From Noviherbaspirillum cavernae (GTDB lineage: Bacteria > Pseudomonadota > Gammaproteobacteria > Burkholderiales > Burkholderiaceae_D), in assembly GCF_003590875.1 (NCBI RefSeq), contig NZ_QYUN01000003.1:186001-250000 (forward strand): a stretch of 64,000 nucleotides of DNA, read 5' to 3'. Within the stretch, counting starts at the first letter, position 1. Each line of letters opens with the position of its first letter. Below the pieces are notes generated by a model. It saw only the letters and a program-made list of their open reading frames with translations. It made no database searches and was not told the origin of the DNA. The position numbers and the translations under genes were made by a program. Shown here piece by piece: positions 36,338 through 46,505 of this stretch.

Positions 36338-37513
36338 TCATCGCTCCGCCGCGTGCGGTTTCAGCGTCGAGTATTTGACCAGCGCGCCGATATCGGCATC
36401 GACGCCACGGTAGTACACGATTGCGTCATCCGGCACAACCGGATTGTCGCCGTGAATTTCCGTGGTCGAAGCACGGACTGCAGCGAGCGCGGGATCGTCG
36501 CAGAAGGCTTCGAGCGCCGCCACTTCCGCACCGCTTGCGCCGCCGATCCGCCACGATTGCTCCAGCACGCCGGAACGCCAGCGCCCTGCATCATCGATGC
36601 CCTGCGCAACGTCATAATTGCAGCGCGACGCAAACATGCCGGGAAACGATTGCATTGCCGCCGCATGGTACGCGCGAGCCTGCATGATCGCGAGCGTCAC
36701 TTCGCCCGCAAGCCCGAGCGCAAGCAGCGCATCGAAGCCTCCGCGCACCACCAGCAGATCCGAACCGCCATATGCTTGCCTGCCGTCATTGCCGACGGTC
36801 AAACGCTGCACACCGCAATACGTTGCCAGCAAAGGACCGACCCGCACCTGCCCGACGCTGCGCGTCGTCACATTCGACAGGTTCTGTTCGAGCACCAATC
36901 CACAGCGCTGCAAGTCGTCGTCATCGATTGCATCGAGCTGCGCTTCCAGTTGATCGGCATCGACCGCAAGCGATTGTCCCGATCCGCCGACGCCGCGCGG
37001 CTTCTTGATGCGCACACTGCCCAGCGTCAGGAGACGCAGGCCGGCACTCCTGGCATCCTGCGGCGTGAATGCCGAAAAACCGTGCAACACCGCGTCGCCC
37101 GTGCAGCGGGAAAAATCACATGGCCAGCCGCAAGGCGCAGCGGCTTCGGCATGCACCAGAGGATGCGTGATGACCTTGGTCGCCGCAAACGGAAACGGCA
37201 CGACGCCGCCGAACAGATCCTGTTCGTCACGTATGCCGAGTCCTTGCGCATGATCGATGGACGACAGCGTATCGCCCGGCACGAAATACAGCGGCCCGTC
37301 ATACCGGCATGCCGCATCGAAGCATCCGCCGAATTCGCAACCCTTGAGTGCCGCCAGTCTCCTGGCCAGCGCATCGTGCGTGACATGCTCATGGCCGAGT
37401 GGATCGCCATGCAAGCGATCCGGCCACAACACGACCGTACCGCGCCCGATGTCCGACGGGCCGGCCATGCATGACTCCGCATATTGCTGCCGCAGCTGAC
37501 GAATGGACTTCAT
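36338..37513 (-). CDS. DUF3182 family protein
   Basis: A 391-residue protein that matches the uncharacterised DUF3182 family in length and style. Visible blocks include VRIKKPRGVGGSGQSL, which resembles the glycine-rich ATP loop of ATP-grasp enzymes, and the C-terminal HGDNPVVPDDAIVYYRGVDADIG. An ATP-grasp type ligase fold is therefore possible (inference). The ATG at 37513 has GGAAGGGG upstream. It is convergent with hsp20. Confidence 0.78.
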   Translation of the reverse strand: MKSIRQLRQQYAESCMAGPSDIGRGTVVLWPDRLHGDPLGHEHVTHDALARRLAALKGCEFGGCFDAACRYDGPLYFVPGDTLSSIDHAQGLGIRDEQDLFGGVVPFPFAATKVITHPLVHAEAAAPCGWPCDFSRCTGDAVLHGFSAFTPQDARSAGLRLLTLGSVRIKKPRGVGGSGQSLAVDADQLEAQLDAIDDDDLQRCGLVLEQNLSNVTTRSVGQVRVGPLLATYCGVQRLTVGNDGRQAYGGSDLLVVRGGFDALLALGLAGEVTLAIMQARAYHAAAMQSFPGMFASRCNYDVAQGIDDAGRWRSGVLEQSWRIGGASGAEVAALEAFCDDPALAAVRASTTEIHGDNPVVPDDAIVYYRGVDADIGALVKYSTLKPHAAER

Positions 37514-37778
37514 GGGCGCCCCTTCCATGGGTTTTCGCGTTGCACAGAGCATTGTGCAACCGCCAATGCAACGAATCCAGAATTTATTACGGAGTGCCGC
37601 CTGTTGCACGAATTGCCACAGAGCATTCGCACCCGGCGTTGCCCGCACGACAACGTCCGGTCGGATTGATGCCGAACATGGGCGTCCGCAGAACGCGCCC
37701 ACGGCAGGTAGAATGCCAATCCGCCTCCCTCATCCCCGCGAGGCGTGCACCAAATGTGCACCTTCACCGAGACCCACG

Positions 37779-38219
37779 ATGGCCCGCCTGCAACTCGAAT
37801 TCCCCGAAGACCAATACTGCTACTCGACCCAGCTCACCGTGCGTGTCACCGACATCAACTCCGCCAACCATCTGGGCAACGACTCGATGATTTCGATGAT
37901 CTCCGAGGCGCGGGCGCGCTTTCTGTTCGAATATGGCATTGAAGAAACCCGCGAAGACGGCGTCGGCATCATCGTCACCGACCTCGCAACGACCTACAAG
38001 ACCGAAGCGCATGCGCGCGACCGCTTGCAGTTTGAAGTCGGCGTGATGGACTTCAACAAGTACGGCGGCGACATCACGTTCCGCATCACCCGCCCGCACG
38101 ATGGCGCATTGATCGCCATGGCCAAGTCCGGCTTCGTGTTCTTCAATTACAAAAGCACGAAAGTGGTGCCGATGCCGGAAGCCTTCCATCGCAAGTTCGC
38201 GAAGGTCAACTGGGTATAA
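37779..38219 (+). CDS. Hot-dog fold thioesterase-like protein
   Basis: A 146-residue 4HBT-type hot-dog protein. YSTQLTVRVTDINSANHLGNDSMISMISEARARFLFEYG matches the YbgC/4HBT pattern in which the substrate loop precedes the long central helix, and FRITRPHDGALIAMAKSGFVFFNY gives the later strands. It is likely an acyl-CoA thioesterase, though in this subgroup the Asp before the helix is changed (N/D HLGND). No operon partner. Confidence 0.82.
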   Translation: MARLQLEFPEDQYCYSTQLTVRVTDINSANHLGNDSMISMISEARARFLFEYGIEETREDGVGIIVTDLATTYKTEAHARDRLQFEVGVMDFNKYGGDITFRITRPHDGALIAMAKSGFVFFNYKSTKVVPMPEAFHRKFAKVNWV

Positions 38220-38505
38220 ATCACATCCGCAAAGACATGGTGTCGCGCGCCATGGACACGCGTTGTTCAGCGTGTTCGGCTGCCAGTCTGGGAGCAGGAA
38301 GCAAATCGTCATGCGCGGTCGAGGGAGTCTGCCTTCCGGCGATGACACAGAACAATGGCAAAAGGCAGGGGTATGGACCAAACTACAGCTCGTTTTTCTT
38401 GCCCGGCTGCGCGGTGCCGACCGGCTGGATTTCTCTCTCGTGATGGCCGACAGTTCGTCGGTACGTGCAGTACATGGGGGAAAAAACTGGACCGAACCCA
38501 ACCGA

Positions 38506-38787
38506 TCAAATCAGCCCCGCTCGGCGGCGCACGCCGAACTTGCGGAAGATCGTCATGACGTGCTGGTGCGTGATGGACTCGGCAAGGTCGATGCGTTCCG
38601 CAATCCGCTTATCAGATGCATCGGTCAGCAGCAACTGGAGCAGCTTGTACTCGGTCGGTGTCAGCGGCGAGGAGGCCATCAACAGGCCGTGACTGAGCAG
38701 AAAATGGCGATCACAGGCCAGTCGTGCGATGGTGTCGCGCATTCTCTCGCGCAAAACGATCGGACGCTGCTTCCTCTTCACGACCAT
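38506..38787 (-). pseudogene. LuxR-type HTH fragment
   Basis: A 93-residue ORF whose C-terminal half is a GerE/LuxR DNA-binding domain (LTPTEYKLLQLLLTDASDKRIAERI ... HQHVMTIFRKFGVRRR). There is no receiver or ligand domain, no ribosome binding site before the ATG at 38787 and a stop 33 bp upstream, so it looks like the truncated end of a larger regulator. It abuts a LysR remnant on the other strand, consistent with a rearrangement scar. Expression as a short HTH protein cannot be ruled out. Confidence 0.55.
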
Positions 38788-38795
38788 GGAGCGCC

Positions 38796-38939
38796 GGCGA
38801 GCCGGACATCTGGATGATCATGCATCCGGATGTCCGGCGTTCGCCGCGCGTCAAGGCAATGACGGATGCCATGGCCGCGCTGCTGCAGGAGAACGCAGCT
38901 TGCCAGAATGAATTTCTCCGCCGCTTGCATCCTCCTACA
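38796..38939 (+). pseudogene. LysR-type regulator C-terminal remnant
   Basis: In one plus-strand frame the sequence EPDIWMIMHPDVRRSPRVK, followed by AMTDAMAALLQEN, matches the last helix and strand of a LysR substrate-binding domain (typical D-W-HPD-R-VRA pattern). Nothing LysR-like precedes it: the bases before 38796 belong to the LuxR fragment on the opposite strand. It is a remnant of about 45 codons. Confidence 0.5.
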
Positions 38940-40527
38940 ACTGCTTGTGTCCCTTGGCCGAACGGGAATCTTTCGGCGGATTCGGAATATCCGATTGCTC
39001 GCATGACGACGTCATTTCCAGCGAGGCCATTGCAGGACCGTGAAGAACTTCGCCCTCAACGCTGAAACGCGATCCATGGCATGGACAATCCCACGATTGT
39101 TCGGCCGAATTCCAGGCCACGACGCAGCCCAGATGGGTGCAGGCGGCGGACAGCACGTGCAGTCCGCCTCCCTCGTCGCGATAAACCGCCAGTTTCCTTG
39201 TGCCCTCGCGAACGATTGCGCCCTGCCCTGCCGCGATTTCCCGCACCGATTCGACCTCGCCGCCTTGCAGCCAGTCGCGATATTGCGACAAGGTGTTCGC
39301 CTGCTCCTTGATGAAATCCGACATGCCGTGCAGGGCTTTGCGCGATGGAGCATAGAGGTCTTCCCACGCATTGCTGCGTCCCATGATCAGGTCGGTGATC
39401 AGCATGGCTCCGGCGGTGCAGTGCGTCATGCCGTTGCCGGAGTCACCGGTGATCACATAGACATTTCTGTCATCCATCGGATTGCGGCCGAGATACGCCA
39501 CCCCGTCCGCCGGTTCCATGACTTCGCCGGACCATTTGAACTCGACCGCTCCGGCCAACGGGTATCGCTGCCGCACCCAGGCCTCGATCTCGTCGTAGCG
39601 ATGCTCCGGATGCTCATCCTGTCCCACCTTGTGATCCGCGCCGCCGACCACAAGAATTTCGTGTTCCGCATTCCGGTTGGACGTTTCCAGGCGAACGTAG
39701 TAGTACGGATCTCCGGTATCCCATAGCAGGATGCGTGGCACCGCGCCCCTTGGCACGCGCAATCCCAGCACATACGTCCGATAAGCGGCCTGCTTCGTGT
39801 GCATCACCACACGATCATTGAAAGGCGTGTTGGTCGCCACCACTACGGCCTTGGCGCGGATCTCGCCATTCCGGGTTGCTACTACCTGAAGAGCATTGTC
39901 ACCATCGACGCTCAATGCGCGAGTGTGGGTGTAAATATGACTGCCGTTGCGAACCAAGGCAGCCGCCAGTCCGCTCAGGTATTTGAGCGGGTGAAATTGC
40001 GCCTGGTTCGTGAATCGCAGGCACGGCCCGGTATCGAAGCTCAGGCCCGGCACCCGTTCACGTTTTTCCACGTCAACGCCCGCCCTGCGGGCAGCTGCCA
40101 GTTCCTTGTCGAGGTCGGGATAGCCCTCTTGCGTCATCGAGAATAGATAGCCATCCAGACGTTCGAACTCGCAATCCATCTTTTCATTCCGCACGATCGA
40201 TTCGACCAGGCTGGTCGCTTCGCGATAGCTGTCCGCAACGAGCCTTGCCTTGTCGGTGCCGAACGCGCTTTCGATTTTGAAATACCGGTCGTCAGGCGGG
40301 AAGAAATGCGCGGTAGTCCGGCCGGTTTCGCCCGCGCCGACATCCATCGCGTCAATCAACACGACCGCCTTGCCTTCCCTCGACAAAAAGTACGCAGTGG
40401 TCAGCCCCGCGATGCCCGCGCCGATCACGCAGACTTCAGTGTCGATGTTTGCCTGCAGTGCGGGAAACTGCGGCATGCTTGCCGTCGCCATCCAGACGGA
40501 AGTTGATCCATGTTGGAGGTGATTCAT
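38935..40527 (-). CDS. FAD-dependent oxidoreductase with C-terminal Rieske domain
   Basis: A 530-residue protein. An N-terminal DAO-type FAD domain starts with VCVIGAGIAGLTTAYFLSREGK and has the ATG-type motif VVVATNTPF and ITGDSGNGMTHCTAGA. Residues about 430-510 form a Rieske [2Fe-2S] domain with CTHLGC (463-468) and CPCHGSRF (481-488). No signal peptide or Tat motif is seen, so it is cytoplasmic. The substrate is unknown (amine/amino acid oxidase-like fold). It is last of the sigma-DUF4142-cupredoxin unit, 77 bp after the cupredoxin. Confidence 0.92.
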   Translation of the reverse strand: MNHLQHGSTSVWMATASMPQFPALQANIDTEVCVIGAGIAGLTTAYFLSREGKAVVLIDAMDVGAGETGRTTAHFFPPDDRYFKIESAFGTDKARLVADSYREATSLVESIVRNEKMDCEFERLDGYLFSMTQEGYPDLDKELAAARRAGVDVEKRERVPGLSFDTGPCLRFTNQAQFHPLKYLSGLAAALVRNGSHIYTHTRALSVDGDNALQVVATRNGEIRAKAVVVATNTPFNDRVVMHTKQAAYRTYVLGLRVPRGAVPRILLWDTGDPYYYVRLETSNRNAEHEILVVGGADHKVGQDEHPEHRYDEIEAWVRQRYPLAGAVEFKWSGEVMEPADGVAYLGRNPMDDRNVYVITGDSGNGMTHCTAGAMLITDLIMGRSNAWEDLYAPSRKALHGMSDFIKEQANTLSQYRDWLQGGEVESVREIAAGQGAIVREGTRKLAVYRDEGGGLHVLSAACTHLGCVVAWNSAEQSWDCPCHGSRFSVEGEVLHGPAMASLEMTSSCEQSDIPNPPKDSRSAKGHKQL

Positions 40528-40604
40528 GTCTTCTATCCTTGCAATGCAAACCAGAAACGCCCGGAGGGCGCATGCCGGTCCGAGGGTTTCTCATTACTCC
40601 CTTG

Positions 40605-40958
40605 TCACTTGACGATCAGGCTTCCCTTCATCGTCGGATGCAGCGTGCATACATACGGAAAGCTGCCTTTCTGACTTGCCTTGAATTTCCACGACTTGCC
40701 GTCGGCGATTTCTCCGGAGTCGAAGCCGCGGCCTTCCGAAGTAACGGTATGAGGGAAAGGATCCTTGTTGCGCCAGATGACCGTGTCGCCGCTATTGACC
40801 TCCAGCGTCTGCGGCGTATAGCGCAAGGCTTCGATGACCACGGTGCGCGTTCGCGGCGGATCTGCATGCGTGTCCCGGTCAACCGACAACAATGCAGTCA
40901 CAACGCATGTCGCCACCGCGAGGTATCGAAGCCTGTTCCGTGCCGGCACGATAGCCAC
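40605..40958 (-). CDS. Periplasmic cupredoxin
   Basis: A 117-residue plastocyanin-like protein with an N-terminal signal segment (about 10-32). The type 1 copper ligands are visible: His in DPFPHTV, Cys in YVCTLHPTM, His three residues later and Met at the end of that loop. It would carry electrons in the periplasm. It is 10 bp after the DUF4142 gene and 77 bp before the Rieske oxidoreductase gene, and both are redox-linked genes under one ECF sigma factor. Confidence 0.9.
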   Translation of the reverse strand: MAIVPARNRLRYLAVATCVVTALLSVDRDTHADPPRTRTVVIEALRYTPQTLEVNSGDTVIWRNKDPFPHTVTSEGRGFDSGEIADGKSWKFKASQKGSFPYVCTLHPTMKGSLIVK

Positions 40959-40968
40959 GATGCCGCCT

Positions 40969-41496
40969 CTACTTCATCGACGATTGAATCTTCTTCGCCA
41001 TTTGCAGATGGTCGTCGAAAACGGGGCGCGTCTTTTCCAGAAGGCTCTTCAGTTCGGCGTTTTTCGCACTCGGTATCAGCGTCTTGTCCATGGCATCGAG
41101 CACGGCCTGATGATAGGTCACTTCATTGTCGATATAGGCCTTGTCGAACTCGGCATCCTTCATGCCTTTCAGTTTGCTCACGTTCGCAGCGCCGTCATCC
41201 TTGAGTTTCTTGCTGGTCTCACTTTCTTCCGGTTTCACCTTGAGTTTCGTCACCAGCGCCGTCGCCTGCTTGTTGGAGCCGGAGTGATCCGTGACCATGT
41301 GCTCGGCAAAGCCTTTCACTTCCTTGCTTTGCGCCCTGGACTTCGCCAGCGTACTGGCGTTGATGTCCGCCGTGTTGGCAGCGACAACGATGGCTGCAAT
41401 CTGCGCATCGTTGGGCGCACCGGCCGATTGCGCCAGGGATGCTGCGCTCGTCAAGGAAAATACGGCTGCTGCGAGAGTGATGGAAAGCTGTTTCAT
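40969..41496 (-). CDS. DUF4142 secreted protein
   Basis: A 175-residue exported protein (signal peptide 1-22, ending ASLAQS) made of a four-helix ferritin-like bundle typical of DUF4142: VVAANTADINASTLAKSRAQSKEVKGFAEHMVTDHS and YIDNEVTYHQAVLDAMDKTLIP. Members are periplasmic or outer membrane proteins linked to stress and envelope modules, without proven activity. The start overlaps the stop of the sigma factor by ATGA. Confidence 0.92.
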   Translation of the reverse strand: MKQLSITLAAAVFSLTSAASLAQSAGAPNDAQIAAIVVAANTADINASTLAKSRAQSKEVKGFAEHMVTDHSGSNKQATALVTKLKVKPEESETSKKLKDDGAANVSKLKGMKDAEFDKAYIDNEVTYHQAVLDAMDKTLIPSAKNAELKSLLEKTRPVFDDHLQMAKKIQSSMK

Positions 41497-42203
41497 GGTT
41501 GGTTCCTTTCATTGGAATCGTCCAGACGCTTCAGTACAGCGGCAACGATGCGGTCGCACCGCTCGCCGCCGAAAGTGAAAGCATCCTCAAGCGCGAAATC
41601 GATTTCACGCGACAGGGCTTCGCGCAACAGACTTCTGGCGCGGAAGAATCGCGTGCGCACCGTCGCTTCCGGGATGCCGAGGGCAACCGCGACTTCCTCG
41701 ACGCTCATTTCCTCCAGCGCGCGCAGGACGAACACCGTGCGGAATGCGGCGGGCAATCCGTCTATCTTCTTTTCGAGCAAGCGTCTTGTTTCGTCGCGCA
41801 TGGCGGCACGCTCCGGTTGTTCGCCAAATTCATCATGCGTATCCACCTCTGCCATCGACTCCACGTCGCCGTCGAGCCGGATCACCTCGGCACGGCGGCT
41901 GGCCTTGCGCGAGCGCGCGATGGCTTCGTTGACGACGATGCGGGTCAGCCATGTCTGCAGTTTTGCGTCGCTCCTGAAATTGCCGATGCTGCGATACGCA
42001 TGCAGATACGCCTCCTGCACCACATCCTCCGCCTCGGCATCGTCCCGCACGATGCTGCGCGCCGTGCGATACAGCGGCCGGTTGCAGCGCCGCATCAGCA
42101 GTTCGAATGCCTGCTGATCGCCGGCCGCGACTTGCCGCGCAAGCTCGATGTCCGGCATGTCCCTGTCGATGGCCTTGATGGCCGTGCTGGCGGTTTTGTG
42201 CAT
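41493..42203 (-). CDS. ECF-type RNA polymerase sigma factor
   Basis: A 236-residue sigma-70-family factor. Region 2 is seen at FELLMRRCNRPLYRTARSIVRDDAEAEDVVQEAYLHAYRSIGNFR and region 4 at LPAAFRTVFVLRALEEMSVEEVAVALGIPEATVRTRFFRARSLL. A tail of about 40 residues follows region 4 (FALEDAFTFGGERCDRIVAAVLKRL) and could be regulatory. No anti-sigma gene is adjacent, unlike most ECF loci; the next genes encode DUF4142, a cupredoxin and a Rieske oxidoreductase. A possible self-directed promoter lies at 42235-42263. Confidence 0.93.
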   Translation of the reverse strand: MHKTASTAIKAIDRDMPDIELARQVAAGDQQAFELLMRRCNRPLYRTARSIVRDDAEAEDVVQEAYLHAYRSIGNFRSDAKLQTWLTRIVVNEAIARSRKASRRAEVIRLDGDVESMAEVDTHDEFGEQPERAAMRDETRRLLEKKIDGLPAAFRTVFVLRALEEMSVEEVAVALGIPEATVRTRFFRARSLLREALSREIDFALEDAFTFGGERCDRIVAAVLKRLDDSNERNQP

Positions 42204-42234
42204 GGTCTCGTCGTATTTTTACGATGTCATTGCA

Positions 42235-42263
42235 TTAGATGAAAGCGGTTCTTGCGGCGTTCC
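42235..42263 (-). promoter_or_regulatory. Candidate ECF-type promoter of the sigma factor operon
   Basis: On the minus strand GGAACGC is followed by TCTAA after 17 bp, like the GGAACTT/TCTGA pattern of RpoE-type sigma factors, 32 bp upstream of the sigma start codon. Autoregulation is inferred. Confidence 0.35.
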
Positions 42264-42480
42264 CGGATCCGAAGACGCGGATGCGCCAGGCAGCACGGCT
42301 TCTCGGCGGATATGCAAAATGGCAATTCGCGCGCCCCCCGCCAACCTTGTGCAGCGAGTACGCCGGTCTTTGTTTCCTCCCCGGCGACCGGCAAGCTTGA
42401 TGCAATCGCGATACTCGCCGTCCGATCGCACTACAATCATCCAGAAGATTTCAATTCAGGCACAACGAGAGGAGATCAAG

Positions 42481-43695
<1,215 letters not shown>

Positions 43696-43730
43696 CGGGC
43701 ATTGCGCGCTGAACAACGACGCGTCCGGCA

Positions 43731-44765
43731 TCATATTCCCGCAGATGCCGTTCCCTCCATTGCGCGCGAATATTTTCCGGCGCGCGCCAGTCCGTTCAAC
43801 TGGCAGCGCGCGAAAAATGCCTTTTGCGCTTCGTCCGCATTGTCTTCCTGCCCCTTCCACGCCGCCAGCACCGGCGCCTGCAAGGCGCGCCCGTAAGAGA
43901 AGCTGACTTGCCACGGCTGCGGCCCCATCATGTTCATCGCGTTGAGATGATCGGTGGCATCCGCCGCGCTCTGTCCGCCGGACAGGAACACGATGCCGGG
44001 AACCGCCGCCGGTACATGGCGCTTGAGGCAGCGCAGCGTCGCTTCGGCGACTTCATGCACGCTGGCCTGCTGTGCGCATTTCATGCCGGGGATCACCATG
44101 TTCGGCTTGAGCAGCATGCCTTCCAGCACGATGCAATGCGCATCCAACTCGATGAATACCTGCTCCAGCACTTCTGACGTGACGGCTTCGCAGCGCTCGA
44201 TGCCGTGCGCGCCGTCCATCAAGACTTCCGGCTCCACGATCGGCACGATGTCGACCTCCTGGCACAGCGCGGCGTAGCGCGCCAGCGCATGGGCGTTGGC
44301 GCGAATCGCAAGCGGCGTCGGAACCGCATGCGCATCAACCTCGATCACGGCGCGCCATTTCGCGAACTGCGCTCCGAGTTGCTTGTATTCCGCCAGCCGC
44401 TCGCGCAAGCCGTCCAGCCCTTCCGTGATTTTTTCCGCTGGATGCATCGCCAGGATCTTCGCGCCCTTGTCCACCTTGATGCCGGGAATGATGCCTCGAC
44501 TCGACAGCAGCGTCGCGAAGGGAGTGCCGTCCTTCGCCGCTTGACGCAGCGTTTCGTCATAGAGAATGACGCCGCCCAGATATTGCTCGACGCCTGCGGT
44601 AGTAAACATCAGCTCGCGGTAGCGGCGGCGGCTTTCTTCCGTGCATTCCACCTGGATGGAATCGAAGCGCTTCTTGATCGTCGGCCCGCTTTCATCCGCA
44701 GCCAGGATGCCCTTCTGCTGCGCAACGATGGCGCGCGCCACCGATTTCAGTTCGTCGATATTCAT
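43731..44765 (-). CDS. Class I fructose-bisphosphate aldolase
   Basis: A 344-residue Schiff-base aldolase of the eukaryote-like class I. It shows KGILAADESGPTIKKRF, the catalytic lysine in LEGMLLKPNMVIPG, and GIVFLSGGQSAADATDHLNAMN. It interconverts fructose 1,6-bisphosphate with DHAP and glyceraldehyde 3-phosphate. ATG at 44765 has AGGAG. It converges with the PPi-PFK gene 35 bp away, so the two neighbouring steps of hexose metabolism are clustered but on opposite strands. Confidence 0.95.
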   Translation of the reverse strand: MNIDELKSVARAIVAQQKGILAADESGPTIKKRFDSIQVECTEESRRRYRELMFTTAGVEQYLGGVILYDETLRQAAKDGTPFATLLSSRGIIPGIKVDKGAKILAMHPAEKITEGLDGLRERLAEYKQLGAQFAKWRAVIEVDAHAVPTPLAIRANAHALARYAALCQEVDIVPIVEPEVLMDGAHGIERCEAVTSEVLEQVFIELDAHCIVLEGMLLKPNMVIPGMKCAQQASVHEVAEATLRCLKRHVPAAVPGIVFLSGGQSAADATDHLNAMNMMGPQPWQVSFSYGRALQAPVLAAWKGQEDNADEAQKAFFARCQLNGLARAGKYSRAMEGTASAGI

Positions 44766-45025
44766 TGCGGTCTCCTGTGAACTCCAATGACGCATCCCGA
44801 CAAGCACTGAAACCATGCTGTCACTGATGATGTGACATCGCCATATGCAATTGATTCGAGCTTGATTTCCAACATGTGTCCATGCAGACACATGAACGTT
44901 GCGATACGGAATTGATCATCGTTGCCTGTAAGATTTCTTTTTCTTGCGCAAGCGCAATGCGAGGGGTTTGTTGCCTGATTACATTAACGACAACTTTCCT
45001 GAGATTAACCAAAAGGAGCACACTC

Positions 45026-46450
45026 ATGACGCGAACCATGCAGAGAAAACTCATTCCGCTTTACCTCTCGCTATTGATGGCCGGTTGCGGTGGCGGCGGT
45101 GGAGACTCCAGCGGCAATGCAAATCCGAATACCAAAGGCACCACAACGCCGACCGACCAATCGAACTCGGCAAGCGACACAGCGATGATGATGAGCTGCA
45201 ACGATGGATTCCAGTGCAGCGGCGGCAGCGTCATCCGGACCGACAACGGCGTGACATTGACGCGCTCCGGCGTGCAGGTCTACGGCAAGTCGACCAGCGA
45301 CCTCGCCGCAGTGATCGCCGATCCGACCACCGCCACCGGTCTCGCTCTGGCGTCCGGCGGATTGGCCGAAGTGCGGCTCGCACGGGATGCGAGCGGCGTG
45401 ATCTCGAAGGCGGAACTGATATTGCGTACGCTGGGCCTGTCGTGGGATGGCAAGGTCGAGCGGCCGGTGATCGTCGAAACCTTCGATCCCACTCAGGGAC
45501 GCACCGTACTCGGCACAAACGATGCGATCACTTCGCTCGCGCTGCCGCCGAGCTCCGATCTCGACTTCTTCGACTTTGCGCGCAAGGACGTTGCCGCTAC
45601 GCAGGCCAACTATGCGAACAACCGCTATTTCCCGCGTACCGGAAATCCGTCGCGCTGCGCACCGGCTGCCGCCTTCTGCCCCGACATCGAGACCGCCGGG
45701 CTGGCTTTTCATCAGGGCGATTGGCGCAGCGGCGGCAGCGATCCCGACGTGGCGAGAGCCGGTCGTCTGCATGGCGACGGCGATGTCCATGCCGGCAACG
45801 ATGTGCCGGACGCGGGCGGCAATCCGACCGCTCTTCCCGGCGGCAACGGCTTCAGCGTTCCCTTCCCCGGCTCGAAGGGCTATCGCAGCTTCGACGGCTT
45901 GAGCTTCCAGTACGGCAACCTGGCTGCATGGACCACGCAGGACACCGTGCTGCTCAATGAATGGGCCCGCCTGGGCAAGGAGCACAACAAGAACCGCCGC
46001 GGCATCGTCGCGTTCGGCAAGGTCGCCGCACCCGCCAGCATTCCGGCCAGCGGCACCGCCGTGTACACCGGTATTGCCTATGGCTGGTACGCACGCAATG
46101 CGTCCGACGACGCGATACCGTTCCGCGGGAACGCCTCGGTCACGGTGAATTTCGCTGCACGCGAAGTCATCGTCACGGTCGACCAGACGGTGAGCAACGA
46201 CGCTGCGGCGACGGCGTTACCGGTCACGCTGCGGGCAACGACAGCAATGGGCGCGGCCGGCGCAAGTACCGCGAACTACCTGACCGGCACGGTGGACAAC
46301 GGCACGCTGAAGGGTGGATTGAGCGGCCGCTACTTCGGCCCCGAAAACACCGCTGCCGCGATTCCCGCAGAGATCGGCGGCGCGTTCTCGCTCTCGAACG
46401 ACACCTCCGGCCAGACTGCAATTGGCGGTTTCATCGGGCGCAGACAGTAA
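45026..46450 (+). CDS. TbpB-like surface lipoprotein
   Basis: A 474-residue lipoprotein: lipobox LLMAGC with the acylated Cys at 21, then a low-complexity Gly/Ser/Thr/Asn linker (22-50). The C-terminal part (about 300-474) has the beta-barrel and handle features of transferrin-binding protein-like lipoproteins, ending AEIGGAFSLSNDTSGQTAIGGFIGRRQ. Such proteins are often exported to the surface by a Slam protein; none is in the window. AAAAGGAG precedes the start, and a strong terminator follows. A ligand such as a metal-protein complex is speculative. Confidence 0.82.
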   Translation: MTRTMQRKLIPLYLSLLMAGCGGGGGDSSGNANPNTKGTTTPTDQSNSASDTAMMMSCNDGFQCSGGSVIRTDNGVTLTRSGVQVYGKSTSDLAAVIADPTTATGLALASGGLAEVRLARDASGVISKAELILRTLGLSWDGKVERPVIVETFDPTQGRTVLGTNDAITSLALPPSSDLDFFDFARKDVAATQANYANNRYFPRTGNPSRCAPAAAFCPDIETAGLAFHQGDWRSGGSDPDVARAGRLHGDGDVHAGNDVPDAGGNPTALPGGNGFSVPFPGSKGYRSFDGLSFQYGNLAAWTTQDTVLLNEWARLGKEHNKNRRGIVAFGKVAAPASIPASGTAVYTGIAYGWYARNASDDAIPFRGNASVTVNFAAREVIVTVDQTVSNDAAATALPVTLRATTAMGAAGASTANYLTGTVDNGTLKGGLSGRYFGPENTAAAIPAEIGGAFSLSNDTSGQTAIGGFIGRRQ

Positions 46451-46480
46451 GGCATCGCATATTGACGGGCGGCCGCTGCT

Positions 46481-46505
46481 GCAAGGCGCGGTCGCCTTGT
46501 TTTTT
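46481..46505 (+). terminator. Terminator of the lipoprotein gene
   Basis: GCAAGGCG and CGCCTTGT form an 8-bp stem (one G-T pair) with a CGGT loop and a T run at 46500-46505, 30 bp after the stop codon. Confidence 0.9.
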
